A stretch of 64,000 nucleotides of DNA from Gemmatimonas sp. (lineage in GTDB: Bacteria > Gemmatimonadota > Gemmatimonadetes > Gemmatimonadales > Gemmatimonadaceae): assembly GCF_031426495.1 (NCBI RefSeq), contig NZ_JANPLK010000049.1:62001-126000 (forward strand), given 5' to 3'. Numbering within the stretch: the first letter of the stretch is position 1; each line of letters starts with the position of its first letter. A model generated the notes under the pieces. It saw only the letters and a program-made list of their open reading frames with translations, was not told the DNA's origin and ran no database searches. Below are positions 51,772 to 60,972 of this stretch, piece by piece. Position numbers and translations under genes: made by a program.

Positions 51772-53192
51772 TTGCATGCCGGCAGCACGATACGTACGAT
51801 ACGTACGATACTGCGATCGGCGTCGTGCAGCAGTTCGACGCGACCATGATGTGAGACGGCGACCCAGCGCACGATCGAGAGCCCAAGCCCTCGGTCGTGC
51901 GCTTGCGCTTTCACATCACACATCGCTGCATCGGAGAATGGCGGGCCGTCGTTGCAGACCTCGAGCTGTGCTTCACTGGTCTGCGCGCCCTCGCCCTTCA
52001 CCACTCGACACGAGACCGTGATCGGTGCGGTCGGCAGGCCGTGTCGACAGGCGTTCTCGATCAGTTCGAGCAACGCTTCCTGAAGCAGCGCGGCATTGCC
52101 CAGCACCGTGACCGGTTCAGCGTCGCCGATCGCGAGCGCGTGTCCCGTGCCCGACGCTCGGGCGCGCATCAGATCCGTACACTCGAGCACGAGACTATCG
52201 AGCTCGACGCGTTCCTCGAGCCGGACCACTTCGCCGGCACGCGCTTCAGCCAAGAGGAACAGCTCATCCACGCGACGGCGCATCTGCTCGGCCGCTGTTC
52301 GCACGCGCGCAAGCGACGACCGTAACCGTTCGGCGTCCGGCGCATCCGTGCGCGAGTCGGTCCCCGCGTCGAGCGCCAGTGCGGCTTCACCGAGCACGAG
52401 CGTGAGCGGTGTGCGAATCTGGTGTGCCGCTTCGCGCACGAACTGCCGATTGCGCTGCTGCGCTTCGTCGAGACGGATCATGAGCGCATCAAACTCCGCC
52501 GCCAACGCCCCGAGCTCGTCCCCATCGTACTGCGGTAACAGGCGACGAGAGAGATCGGATGGCGCGATCGCCGCAATGTCTTGCGATAGCGATCGGACCG
52601 GTTCCATTGCACGTCCGGCCAGCAGATAGCCGACCAGCAGACTTGCCAGCAAAGTGAGCGGGACGCCAACGGCGATGGCGCCGAGCAGCAGCTCGGTGTC
52701 GGCCTCGATGCCTTCGGTCGAGCCGAATGTAACGATGCGGAACGTGTGCATGGCCGTCGCGGCGTCACCGGTCACCACGATCGTGGTATCGATTACACGA
52801 CCGCGAAGATCCGGACCACCTCGATCCACGTCGAAGCGCGCGGCACGGTTGGCCGGCACCACGTTGAACACTCGCTGGCTGGCGCCGTCGGGATCACGAC
52901 GCGCCGCCAACGTGCCGCTCGCGTCGAGCAGCAGAAATGCGCCACCGTTCTCGGGCCATTCGGCCGCGACGTCTCCCGCGACGACCGCAAATGATGAGTC
53001 GGGCGTCTCTGCGTACTCGCGCCCCACGGCAGAGATCACGCCGGCGCCGATCCCGTCGAGACGCGCGTCAAACCGCCGCGTCGATTCGCGCGCCATGAAG
53101 GCGAGACCGCCAGCGGCCAACAGGCCCGTTCCGACGGCGAACGCCATCGCGAAGCCAAACGCGAGACGAAGTCGAATCCGACTAACGGGCAT
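51765..53192 (-). CDS. Sensor histidine kinase (HAMP)
   Basis: The 475-residue kinase from ATG 53192 has a membrane helix (about 8-33), an extracytoplasmic sensor (about 34-165), a second helix (about 168-192), HAMP and HisKA with His257 in REAAHQIRTPL. The ATPase part has ELIENACRHG and DRGLGLSIVRW. GTG 53198 is an alternative. It overlaps the response-regulator stop by 11 bp. The final residues contain a VRIVRIV repeat. The signal sensed is unknown. Confidence 0.88.
   Translation of the reverse strand: MPVSRIRLRLAFGFAMAFAVGTGLLAAGGLAFMARESTRRFDARLDGIGAGVISAVGREYAETPDSSFAVVAGDVAAEWPENGGAFLLLDASGTLAARRDPDGASQRVFNVVPANRAARFDVDRGGPDLRGRVIDTTIVVTGDAATAMHTFRIVTFGSTEGIEADTELLLGAIAVGVPLTLLASLLVGYLLAGRAMEPVRSLSQDIAAIAPSDLSRRLLPQYDGDELGALAAEFDALMIRLDEAQQRNRQFVREAAHQIRTPLTLVLGEAALALDAGTDSRTDAPDAERLRSSLARVRTAAEQMRRRVDELFLLAEARAGEVVRLEERVELDSLVLECTDLMRARASGTGHALAIGDAEPVTVLGNAALLQEALLELIENACRHGLPTAPITVSCRVVKGEGAQTSEAQLEVCNDGPPFSDAAMCDVKAQAHDRGLGLSIVRWVAVSHHGRVELLHDADRSIVRIVRIVLPACKG
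51789..51811 (-). repeat. 9-bp tandem repeat at the kinase 3' end
   Basis: GATACGTAC is repeated 2.6 times (51789-51811). It encodes the SIVRIVRIV stretch just before the end of the histidine kinase. The unit length keeps the frame, so it can vary by three residues. Confidence 0.75.
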
Positions 53193-53874
53193 AGTCACCG
53201 CCGATTCGGTCTGTCAGGACATACCCGCTACCACGGACGGTGTGCAGCAGCGGGAGCAGTCCATCGCCATCGATTTTACGTCGCAGTCGGCCTACGAGCA
53301 CATCGATGGCGTTGGCCACCGGATCGAAGTTATCGTCCCAGACGTGATCGAGAATCTGCGATCGGCTCACCACCCGTCGTGCGTTGCGCAGCAGATATTC
53401 CAACAAGGCCACTTCTCGCGGCGTGAGCACGAGCGGCTCACCCGCCCGGGTCGCCTGACGCGTGGCGCTGTCCAACGCGAGATCCGCCAATCGCAGCACG
53501 GGCTCGAGCGCGGCAGCCGGGCGTCTCGCCAGGGCGCGAAGCCGGGCCAGCAGCTCACTGACCGCGAACGGTTTGGCGAGATAGTCATCGGCACCGGCAT
53601 CGAGTCCGCAAACGCGGTCGTTGACGGCGTTCCGCGCGGTGAGCACGAGCACCGGCGTGCGATCACCGCGTGCCCGCAGTGCGCGACACACCGCGAACCC
53701 GTCCATGTCCGGCAATCCGACGTCGAGTACCACGAGATCGTAGGGGCCGCGAGCGAGCGCAACGAGCGCCGCCTGACCATCCGACACACCGTCGGGCGCC
53801 CAGGCGGCCTCGCGAATGACTCGAAGCAGGAAGTCGCGAACCTCCGCATCGTCCTCGACCACCAGGACTCGCAT
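53182..53874 (-). CDS. OmpR/PhoB-family response regulator
   Basis: The 230-residue protein from ATG 53874 has a receiver domain (Asp51 in LVVLDVGLPDMDG; Lys in YLAKPF) and a winged-helix DNA-binding domain (about 130-225; LTPREVALLEYLLRNARRVVSR in outline, DVLVGRLRRKI). It is upstream of and overlaps the kinase gene. Targets may include the PepSY gene 32 bp upstream. Confidence 0.92.
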   Translation of the reverse strand: MRVLVVEDDAEVRDFLLRVIREAAWAPDGVSDGQAALVALARGPYDLVVLDVGLPDMDGFAVCRALRARGDRTPVLVLTARNAVNDRVCGLDAGADDYLAKPFAVSELLARLRALARRPAAALEPVLRLADLALDSATRQATRAGEPLVLTPREVALLEYLLRNARRVVSRSQILDHVWDDNFDPVANAIDVLVGRLRRKIDGDGLLPLLHTVRGSGYVLTDRIGGDYAR

Positions 53875-53906
53875 ACGGATCAAGCTAGCGGTCTGCCTTG
53901 TAACGG

Positions 53907-54302
53907 CTACGCGCCCGGCTTCTTCACCGCTGGCGGAACTTTGGACTTGGCCTTCTTGGCCAAGTCCTCCTTGGCTTCCTTCGCCTCGTCGGCGGGCGTC
54001 TCATGCTCGACACTGACCACCGCACCCGTCATCGCATCGACGAGCACCTCATCGATGCCACTCTTCCCTACGACCTTGATGTCAAAGGAGTACACCAGCT
54101 TCCCGTCTTCCTTTTCGATTTCGGCGCTCTGCACTTTTCCACCCGGCACCTTCGTCAGCGCAGTGGCAGTGGCGGCGGTGGGCGTGACCTTGGCCAGCTT
54201 GAGCATCCCCGTTTTCTCTTCCTTCACGGTCACCGCCTGCGCTGAAGCGACGGTCGAACCCAACGTCAGCGCGAGCATACCGCACGCGATCCGGTTACGC
54301 AT
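53907..54302 (-). CDS. Secreted PepSY-domain protein
   Basis: The 131-residue protein has a signal peptide ending ASAQ, a PepSY domain (VPGGKVQSAEIEKEDGKLVYSFDI, DEVLVDAMTGAVVSVEHE, outline) and an Ala/Lys-rich tail (KEAKEDLAKKAKSKVPP). PepSY proteins often regulate peptidases or act with two-component systems. It is the first gene of the PepSY-RR-HK cluster. Confidence 0.85.
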   Translation of the reverse strand: MRNRIACGMLALTLGSTVASAQAVTVKEEKTGMLKLAKVTPTAATATALTKVPGGKVQSAEIEKEDGKLVYSFDIKVVGKSGIDEVLVDAMTGAVVSVEHETPADEAKEAKEDLAKKAKSKVPPAVKKPGA

Positions 54303-54496
54303 AGAGAAACACCTCGATCAGAGAGTAGCCGTGGGCATGAGTCGATAGCCTCGCCCGCGCACGGCCACGAGCAGGTTGGGTACAGCGAACAGGGTGATCG
54401 GAGGACCGAACGCCATCGAGAGTCGGTGGTGCGTCGCATCAGGGTTCGGGCTGAAATGGGGGAGACGCCTTGAGCATTTAGCCTAGGCCTCGATCA

Positions 54497-54512
54497 TGTC
54501 AGAATCGTGACA
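54497..54512. promoter_or_regulatory. TGTCA-N6-TGACA palindrome
   Basis: TGTCA and TGACA flank GAATCG in the 259-bp divergent spacer (54303-54561) between PepSY and the amidase. It could be a regulator site. The location upstream of both genes is the only support. Confidence 0.3.
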
Positions 54513-54561
54513 GGCGGCGCGGCTATTCCCGAAACGCACGCGGGACTCGATCTTCTCCGTC

Positions 54562-55767
54562 ATGCCTCTCCGGGACCGCATCCTCGAACGCGATTACCTC
54601 GGCGCGTTCTGCAAGCACACCCACGTGTATCGCGCCGGCGCTGGCAGCGGGCCACTACGCGGCCTTACGTTCGGCCTCAAGGACATCTTCGATGTGTCGG
54701 GCCATCGCACGGGCTTCGGCAGCCCCGATTGGTTTGCGTCGCACGGCGAAGCGTCGAGCACCGCCACGGTGGCCAGGCACTTGCTCGAGGCCGGCGCCAC
54801 CCTCGCGGGCAAGACGCACACCGAAGAGCTGGCATTCAGCCTCACCGGCGAGAACGCGCACTACGGGACGCCGCTGAATCCCGCCGCACCACACCGCGTG
54901 CCCGGTGGGTCATCTAGCGGCTCCGCGGCGGCCGTAGCGGGCCGTCTGGTCGACTTCGCCATCGGCAGCGATACCGGTGGATCGGTACGGGCACCGGCGA
55001 GCTTCTGCGGCATATACGGCATCCGCCCCACGCACGGCCGGATCTCCCTGGACGGCGTGTGCCCGCTGGCTCCGATCTTCGACACGGTCGGATGGTTCGC
55101 GCGGGACGCGGCGCTGCTCGCGCAGGTTGGCGACGTGCTGTTGGGCGGCACGCCCGCAACGCCCGGTCGTCTGTTACTCGCGACGGACGCGTTTGCCCTG
55201 GCGCTCCCAGGGGCCGCCGACGCACTCGCGCCGGCGCTCGCGTCTCTGACCGCACTCCTCGGCGAGGCCGAACCAGTCACGGTGAGCGCCGAAGGACTGT
55301 CGGCCTGGTTCGACGTATTCCGCGTGCTGCAGTACGACGATATCTGGACGACGCATCGATCATGGGTCACGCGCGTACGCCCGACGTTCGGCCCGCAGGT
55401 TGGCCCGCGCTTCGACGCGGTGGCGCTGGTGCAGCCACACGAGGTCGCGGTCATGCGCGAACGGCGCGTGGAGATCGTGGCGCTATTGGACGAGATGCTC
55501 GCGGACAATGCGGTGCTGGTGCTACCCACCGTACCCGATATCGCCCCGCTGCTGCGGTTGCCGCCGGCTGAAACGATCGCGTTCCGCGAGCGCGCACTGG
55601 CGCTGCTCTGCATCGCCGGATTGGGCGGACTGCCGCAGGTGAATTTGCCGTTCGGCACGCTGCACGGCTGCCCGCTCGGCCTATCCATCATCGCGGCGCG
55701 GGGGAACGACGAAATGCTGCTGGACATCGCGATGCGGCTTGCACCTGCTTCCGCTCGAGATCGCTGA
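54562..55767 (+). CDS. Amidase-signature enzyme, AMI1-like
   Basis: The 401-residue protein has the amidase Ser-Ser-Lys triad: Lys40 in FGLKDIFDV, Ser117 or Ser118 in PGGSSSGSAAAV, and Ser141 in GSDTGGSVRAP. Phrases such as KDIFDVSGHRTGFGSPDW match plant and bacterial AMI1-type amidases that hydrolyse indole-3-acetamide and similar aryl amides. It is shorter than most amidases. It may connect aromatic amides to the acid pathway, an inference. Confidence 0.87.
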   Translation: MPLRDRILERDYLGAFCKHTHVYRAGAGSGPLRGLTFGLKDIFDVSGHRTGFGSPDWFASHGEASSTATVARHLLEAGATLAGKTHTEELAFSLTGENAHYGTPLNPAAPHRVPGGSSSGSAAAVAGRLVDFAIGSDTGGSVRAPASFCGIYGIRPTHGRISLDGVCPLAPIFDTVGWFARDAALLAQVGDVLLGGTPATPGRLLLATDAFALALPGAADALAPALASLTALLGEAEPVTVSAEGLSAWFDVFRVLQYDDIWTTHRSWVTRVRPTFGPQVGPRFDAVALVQPHEVAVMRERRVEIVALLDEMLADNAVLVLPTVPDIAPLLRLPPAETIAFRERALALLCIAGLGGLPQVNLPFGTLHGCPLGLSIIAARGNDEMLLDIAMRLAPASARDR

Positions 55768-55769
55768 AC

Positions 55770-55855
55770 TGATCACACAGAGACAAGGAGAGAAGGAGAC
55801 AAGGAGAAAATCGTCGTGCTCTTTGTCTCTTTTTCTCCTTGTCTCTGTGTGATCA
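55770..55855. terminator. Long inverted repeat between convergent genes
   Basis: Arms of 22 bp at 55770-55791 (TGATCACACAGAGACAAGGA, then GA) and 55834-55855 are perfect inverted copies; the inner part is a second imperfect GAGACAAGG/TTTGTCTC pairing. The right arm includes the stop of the TonB-C-like gene. It probably terminates both that gene and the amidase gene. Confidence 0.7.
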
Positions 55856-56719
55856 TTTCCCGAATCGCTCAATTCGCCAAGTCGCCAGTTGATTCACCGC
55901 CTTCCCGCCCACCATGGGTGGCGTGAATCGCACCGACGCCAGTATCTCCGCGACGGCATCACGTGCGCGAGCCGAGGCGCGCGCGCCGTCGGCATAGAGC
56001 AGCTTGAGCGAGCTCGTGTCCGCCCGACCGTCTGATTCAACGATGAACTGCACCACCACGACCTCCGGGCGATCCGTGCGCGCATCCGAGTTCTCGTGAC
56101 GCCCCAGCGCGCGCATCGACCGCACGCCCTTCGGCAGTTTCACACCGGCGGCCAGCGCCGCCGGCCGTTCCACTTGAAACTCGAGGTACGGCTGCTTCCC
56201 CCGCTCCCAGCTGCGCGGGATGCGCGTCGTGATCGGCAACGTGGCCCAGTCCGCCTGACACGGAGTGCGTGAGAGCGTCACCGCCACCTGCAGCGGTGCC
56301 GCATTCGCTACGAGGACGTCGGTGAGATACGTGGCCGTGCCCTGCATCGCCACAGGCAGTCGGCGGGCGGAGAGCTCAGCACGCCACCCTTGAAGGCCGG
56401 TGAACACTTGAACTTCGACCGAGTCACGATGCGCCTCCCAGTAGCTGCGCGCCTCCCACATCACGCGCTCGCGGTCGTTGAGCCGTGGCAGCACGACGCG
56501 ACCGCTGTCGCGCAGCACAATCGTCGTAAAAGGCGCGTCCCGCGGAACGGACAGTGCTCCGCCGGTGGGCCCAAGCGGTCGCGACGCCTGCCAGCATCCG
56601 GTGACCGACGGCACGCGTTTGCCGGATTGCGCCTGCGCGGGGGCCATCGTGATCACGAGCATCGCCGACACGGCCCAAAGCGGCACGACACCTGCTCTGC
56701 ATTGGACGGAGCACTTCAT
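55853..56719 (-). CDS. Secreted TonB-C-like domain protein
   Basis: The 288-residue protein from ATG 56719 has a signal peptide ending APAQAQ, a middle beta region, and a C-terminal TonB-C-like domain (about 195-288; VVVVQFIVESDGRADTSSLK in outline, then ILASVRFTPPMVGGKAVNQ). It lacks the N-terminal membrane anchor and Pro-rich spacer of a real TonB. Its partner and role are unknown. The long form to 56761 would run over the divergent start region. Confidence 0.7.
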   Translation of the reverse strand: MKCSVQCRAGVVPLWAVSAMLVITMAPAQAQSGKRVPSVTGCWQASRPLGPTGGALSVPRDAPFTTIVLRDSGRVVLPRLNDRERVMWEARSYWEAHRDSVEVQVFTGLQGWRAELSARRLPVAMQGTATYLTDVLVANAAPLQVAVTLSRTPCQADWATLPITTRIPRSWERGKQPYLEFQVERPAALAAGVKLPKGVRSMRALGRHENSDARTDRPEVVVVQFIVESDGRADTSSLKLLYADGARASARARDAVAEILASVRFTPPMVGGKAVNQLATWRIERFGK

Positions 56720-56740
56720 TCGAACATTCCCGGAGATGAC

Positions 56741-57262
56741 ATGAGCGAACAGAGCGAACAAGAGAAGCGAATCGACGAACTATACGACTTGGTCGACGGC
56801 ATCGAAACCGCCATGTTCGTGACCCAGCGCGAAGACGGGCAACTGGTGTCGCGACCGATGGCCACGCAGAAGCGGAATCCGGTGGCCGACCTCTGGTTCG
56901 TGACCGACGTCGAATCGAACAAGATCGACGAGCTGGACCAGAACCCGAACATCAACCTCAGCTATTTCAGCACGAAGTCGAAGGAATGGGTCTCCGTGTC
57001 GGGGACCGCGACTATCTCTACGGACCGCGCCGCGATTCGTGCACTCTACGAGCCCGACTGGAAGATGTACTTTGGCGCGCTCGACGACGTGCGCAACGGT
57101 GGCCCCGACGATCCCCGTCTCGCCCTCATTCTCGTGAATGCGGACAGCGTGATTTACCTGAAGCAGGACAAGTCCACGCCGGCGGTGCTCTTCGAACTGT
57201 TGAAGGGCCGAATCACCGGAGACCGCCCGGATCTCGGCACTGTGAAGTCGGTGACGCTGTAA
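56741..57262 (+). CDS. Pyridoxamine 5'-phosphate oxidase-like (general stress protein 26 type)
   Basis: ATG 56741 follows GGAGA. The 173-residue protein has the flavin-binding split-barrel fold (MFVTQREDGQLVSRPMATQ, LWFVTDVESNKIDELDQNPN, WVSVSGTATI) typical of general stress protein 26 relatives. It may bind FMN, FAD or F420. A catalytic pyridoxamine oxidase role is unlikely given its size and missing C-terminal region. Confidence 0.85.
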   Translation: MSEQSEQEKRIDELYDLVDGIETAMFVTQREDGQLVSRPMATQKRNPVADLWFVTDVESNKIDELDQNPNINLSYFSTKSKEWVSVSGTATISTDRAAIRALYEPDWKMYFGALDDVRNGGPDDPRLALILVNADSVIYLKQDKSTPAVLFELLKGRITGDRPDLGTVKSVTL

Positions 57263-57271
57263 GCGCAAGCA

Positions 57272-57311
57272 AAACGGTGCCCCATCGCACGCTCGCGATG
57301 CGGCACCGTTT
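57272..57311. terminator. Intrinsic terminator between convergent genes
   Basis: AAACGGTGCC (57272-57281) pairs with GGCACCGTTT (57302-57311), with an inner ATCGC/GCGAT stem. TCTTTTC follows on the plus strand and TGCTTG on the minus strand. It separates the flavin protein from the amidohydrolase. Confidence 0.8.
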
Positions 57312-57332
57312 CTTTTCAGTGCCGCGAACCGG

Positions 57333-60300
57333 TTACTGCCGGATGCCCGCCGCTGCCGTAGGCACCGTGTAGCTCCACGGCTGACGCACCAGCGGCTTCT
57401 TCCGCGGATACACTTCATCCAGCGTGTTGCCGTCGAACAGTCGGCCGTTCACCATCACCATCGACACGCTGTTGCTGTTGCGGATGTTCACCAAGGGATC
57501 ACGGTCGAGCACGATCAGGTCGGCGAACTTGCCGGCCTCGAGCGATCCGATTTCACCACCAAGTCCAATGGCTTCGGCACCTACGATCGTGGCTGAACGC
57601 AGCGCGTCGTGCGTGGAGAGTCCGCCCGACTGGATCAGCCACAACTCCCAGTGCATGCCCAGTCCCTGCAACTGGCCGTGACTGCCTACACCAATGCGAC
57701 CGCCGGCCGCCACCGTTTTCGCGATGTCCTCCGCATGTTGCCACATGGCGTACTCTTCCTTCACGGCGAAGCCGGCCGGTCCGGGTGCATTGCCGGCGCC
57801 GCGGCGACGCACCTTGCCGTCGAAATCGACCGGATGCGTGAAGCGACGAAGCTTGGCGTCGTTCATCAGGTCTTCCGTCTGGTAGAACCAGCCTTCACCG
57901 AACGGACCGCCGTACTCTACGATCAGGGTCGGCGAGTTGGTCACCTGCGTCGCCTTGTACCACTCGAAAATGTCTTCGAACTTGGGCGTGATCGGCAGCG
58001 TGTGCTCGATGCCGGGATAGCCATCAATGCCGTGCGTGAGGTTGAGTTTCTGATCGAGGCCGCCTTCGGTGGTCGGCATGATGCCGAGCTCCTTCGCCGC
58101 CATGATCAGCCACTGCCGCTGCTGACGGTTCCCACTCATGTACATCTTGAGCGTCTTCGTGTCGTAGTACTTGGCGTACCGCGTCATGATGTCCTTCGCA
58201 TGCGCATAGTCGCGCACCGGCTCGGCCGAGAAAACACCGGGGCCCGTGGTATAAATGCGAGGGCCGATCATCTCACCCGACTCCACGCGATCCGTATACG
58301 CCAGGAAGTCGGTGCTCGACGTTTGCGGATCGCGCGTGGTGGTGGTGCCGTAGGCCAGCGTGGCGAGATACTGCCACGTTTGCGTGTTATGGATCTGCGG
58401 CGTGAGCCATTGCGGGTGGTAGTGTGTATCCACCATGCCGGGCATGATCGTCTTGCCGCTCACGTCGAAGATCTGCGCGCCGGCAGGAATGGTCATGCTA
58501 CCGCGCGCACCGACGGCCACGATGCGACTGTCGCGCACCACGATGTCAGCGTTCTCGATGATCTCGTTCCCCTTCATCGTGATCGCCTTCGCCCCGCGGA
58601 ACACCGCCACGCCACGCGGCGTGTCACGAGGCGACATCACCGTGATCTTCATTTCCGCCGGCGTATAGGCCGGCAACGGCTTCTTCTTGGTGGTGTCGGC
58701 CTTCGCGATGGAGTCGCCGCGCATGATGCTGTCCTTTACCGACTTCGTGGTATCGGCTCGCAGGCGCGCTTTCATCTTTGCATCGGCCTTGGCCGAGTCC
58801 TCCGCCACCTTCGCGCGGTCGAGATCGTACGACCACACCGAATTGCCGAGCGCCCAGTGCACCACCCGGCCGGTGCTGTTCCACGTGGGGAACTCGCCAC
58901 CGATCGTGTTCAGCTTCTTCACCGGCGCCGAGGCTGCCGCCGGCATCGACACGTTCACCGTGGGCGCGACGGCACCCACCTGCGCCACCGTGATCGTGTA
59001 GAGGTCCATGCCGACCATCGCCAACGCCTGATCGCCACTCGGCGCCATCAGCACCAACGACGCTGGCGGCGGCTGCGGCGGTGTGGGCTCAGCGGGATCG
59101 AGGTGCGTATCGGTACCCAGTGGACGCGCGGCGCGTCCGCCGATGTAGTGCCGCGACTCCTTCTCGACCAGCGCCGCATCGAGACCGGGTTCACCGCCGG
59201 CGCCCGGCGGCAACGGGCCCGTGACCTTGAGGTGCGTCTTGATATCGGTGCCGTCCCAGCGAAACGACTGCAGCCCCGCACGTCCGTACGCGAAGATGCG
59301 TGTGGCATCCCGGGTGAAGTGCGGCGTGCCCAATCCGCCACTGGGCATAATCACCGACAGTGCGCCACCCGTAACCGGGAGCCACACAATGTCGGCTGCC
59401 GCGGGACCGAAGAACGCCGCACCCGCTTCCTGCATCTCGCGGGCCGCGGCACGCACCGCGACAATCCGATCGCCCGCGGGCGACCATGCGAGATCCGTGT
59501 ACAAACCAGCCGACGTGGTGAGCGTCTGCGTGGTCCAACCTTTCTTCGCGTCGAAGGTGGCACGCATGATCTGGCCACCGACGGCGTCGTCCCAGGTGAC
59601 CCACGCCAACGACTTGCCATCGGGCGACCACACGGGGCCGAACTCACCCGTCGTGTTCTTGCTCACGCGCGTCGGCGTGCCGCCGGGCAACGCCATCACC
59701 TGTATGTGCCCCAACGACGAGAACGCGAGTTGTTTGCCATCGGGCGACGGCTGAATATCGCGTACTTGTCGCGAGGTGAACGTGGCCGCCGTGTCGATCT
59801 TCCAGGCAAACTTCACCTCGGGTCCCATCTCGAGCTTCACTTCGGCTTCGAAAGGAATCTTGGTCGCGGCCGACTTGTCGACCGGTACCCGCCAGATCTC
59901 ACCACCGTACGACACGACCACCGACTTCGAGTCGGGCATGAAGCTGAAGCCCGGATACGCATCCATCGGCGCGCGCGACTCGGTGTCATCGCGCTGCACG
60001 GGAAAGGCCAGCCAGTCTTCCTTCTGCGTCTCGAGATTGCGAAGGCGCAGTCCCGTCTTGGTTTCGAAGCGCGTGCCGTACACCAAGTACTTGCCGTCGG
60101 GCGACAAGGTTGGACGGAAGCCGGATCCGAAGCGCGTCGTCATCTGCGACACGCGTCCCGTTTCCTTGTCCCACACATGGAGCTGGAATTGCGCGCCGAT
60201 GCTGTTGTACTGCCAGTCGCCGGTGCGGGCAGCGAACCACATGTAGCGCGGGTCCTTGCCGAAGGCGGCGCCAAGCAGCTTCAGCGTGGCCGGCAGCGTG

Positions 60301-60869
60301 GGCTCCGTCGTGATGGGCAGGCCATTGCCGCCGTTCACGTTGTACATCCACAGCTTCGCCGCGCCGCCCAATCCGCCACCGCGCGAACTCACCACGTAGG
60401 CACCGTCCGGCGTCCACTCCGGCGACACGTACATGTTGTTGTTGCCCTTGGTGACCTGCGTGGTGTCCTTGCCGTCGAGCGACTGAATCCAGACGTTCTC
60501 GCCGCCCGAGCGATCGGAGATGAACACGATCTTCCGGCCATCGGGCGAGAAGCGCGGCTGCGCATCGAATCCCATACCGCTGGTGAGGCGCGTAGCCTTA
60601 CCGCCGGCGATTGGCATCGTGTACAGATCGCCGAGCAGATCGAACACGAGCTGCGAGCCGTCGGGCGACACGTCGAGGGACAGCCAGCTGCCCTTCGTCG
60701 TGGTGAAGATGTGGGTGCGCGCCGTCTTGAGCGGCAGCGTCTCGGCGGCGGACGAGGGGCCGTCTTGCGCGTGCAGCAACGCGCCAGGCAGCGCGCTCGA
60801 CGCGATCAGCGCCAGCGCCGCGAGAGGTACGAAACGTGGGGTCAGACGGTGCGGCAGGCGATGCGTCAC
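57333..60869 (-). CDS. Secreted PD40 propeller / amidohydrolase fusion
   Basis: The 1178-residue protein from GTG 60869 has a signal peptide. PD40/TolB propeller blades span about 45-640 (WLSLDVSPDGSQLVFDLLGD, PQRFSPDGRKIVFISDRSG-type). A Lys/Ala-rich linker is near 690-730. The amidohydrolase domain covers about 735-1165, with the metal-site DTHYHP near residue 800, a His in IEHT, and HGQLQGLGMHWE later. It should act on a secreted substrate such as a dipeptide or N-acyl compound. Propeller and hydrolase could be related to imidazolonepropionase-like enzymes. Confidence 0.88.
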   Translation of the reverse strand: MTHRLPHRLTPRFVPLAALALIASSALPGALLHAQDGPSSAAETLPLKTARTHIFTTTKGSWLSLDVSPDGSQLVFDLLGDLYTMPIAGGKATRLTSGMGFDAQPRFSPDGRKIVFISDRSGGENVWIQSLDGKDTTQVTKGNNNMYVSPEWTPDGAYVVSSRGGGLGGAAKLWMYNVNGGNGLPITTEPTLPATLKLLGAAFGKDPRYMWFAARTGDWQYNSIGAQFQLHVWDKETGRVSQMTTRFGSGFRPTLSPDGKYLVYGTRFETKTGLRLRNLETQKEDWLAFPVQRDDTESRAPMDAYPGFSFMPDSKSVVVSYGGEIWRVPVDKSAATKIPFEAEVKLEMGPEVKFAWKIDTAATFTSRQVRDIQPSPDGKQLAFSSLGHIQVMALPGGTPTRVSKNTTGEFGPVWSPDGKSLAWVTWDDAVGGQIMRATFDAKKGWTTQTLTTSAGLYTDLAWSPAGDRIVAVRAAAREMQEAGAAFFGPAAADIVWLPVTGGALSVIMPSGGLGTPHFTRDATRIFAYGRAGLQSFRWDGTDIKTHLKVTGPLPPGAGGEPGLDAALVEKESRHYIGGRAARPLGTDTHLDPAEPTPPQPPPASLVLMAPSGDQALAMVGMDLYTITVAQVGAVAPTVNVSMPAAASAPVKKLNTIGGEFPTWNSTGRVVHWALGNSVWSYDLDRAKVAEDSAKADAKMKARLRADTTKSVKDSIMRGDSIAKADTTKKKPLPAYTPAEMKITVMSPRDTPRGVAVFRGAKAITMKGNEIIENADIVVRDSRIVAVGARGSMTIPAGAQIFDVSGKTIMPGMVDTHYHPQWLTPQIHNTQTWQYLATLAYGTTTTRDPQTSSTDFLAYTDRVESGEMIGPRIYTTGPGVFSAEPVRDYAHAKDIMTRYAKYYDTKTLKMYMSGNRQQRQWLIMAAKELGIMPTTEGGLDQKLNLTHGIDGYPGIEHTLPITPKFEDIFEWYKATQVTNSPTLIVEYGGPFGEGWFYQTEDLMNDAKLRRFTHPVDFDGKVRRRGAGNAPGPAGFAVKEEYAMWQHAEDIAKTVAAGGRIGVGSHGQLQGLGMHWELWLIQSGGLSTHDALRSATIVGAEAIGLGGEIGSLEAGKFADLIVLDRDPLVNIRNSNSVSMVMVNGRLFDGNTLDEVYPRKKPLVRQPWSYTVPTAAAGIRQ

Positions 60870-60972
60870 GCGAGCGTCTCCGACGAGGGGGAAGGAAGGG
60901 ATTCGGAAAGATACGCCACCGTCCGGTCTGCCGGATGCCAGCCTATCAGCTACGAACGCGCTGCCGAGCGAG

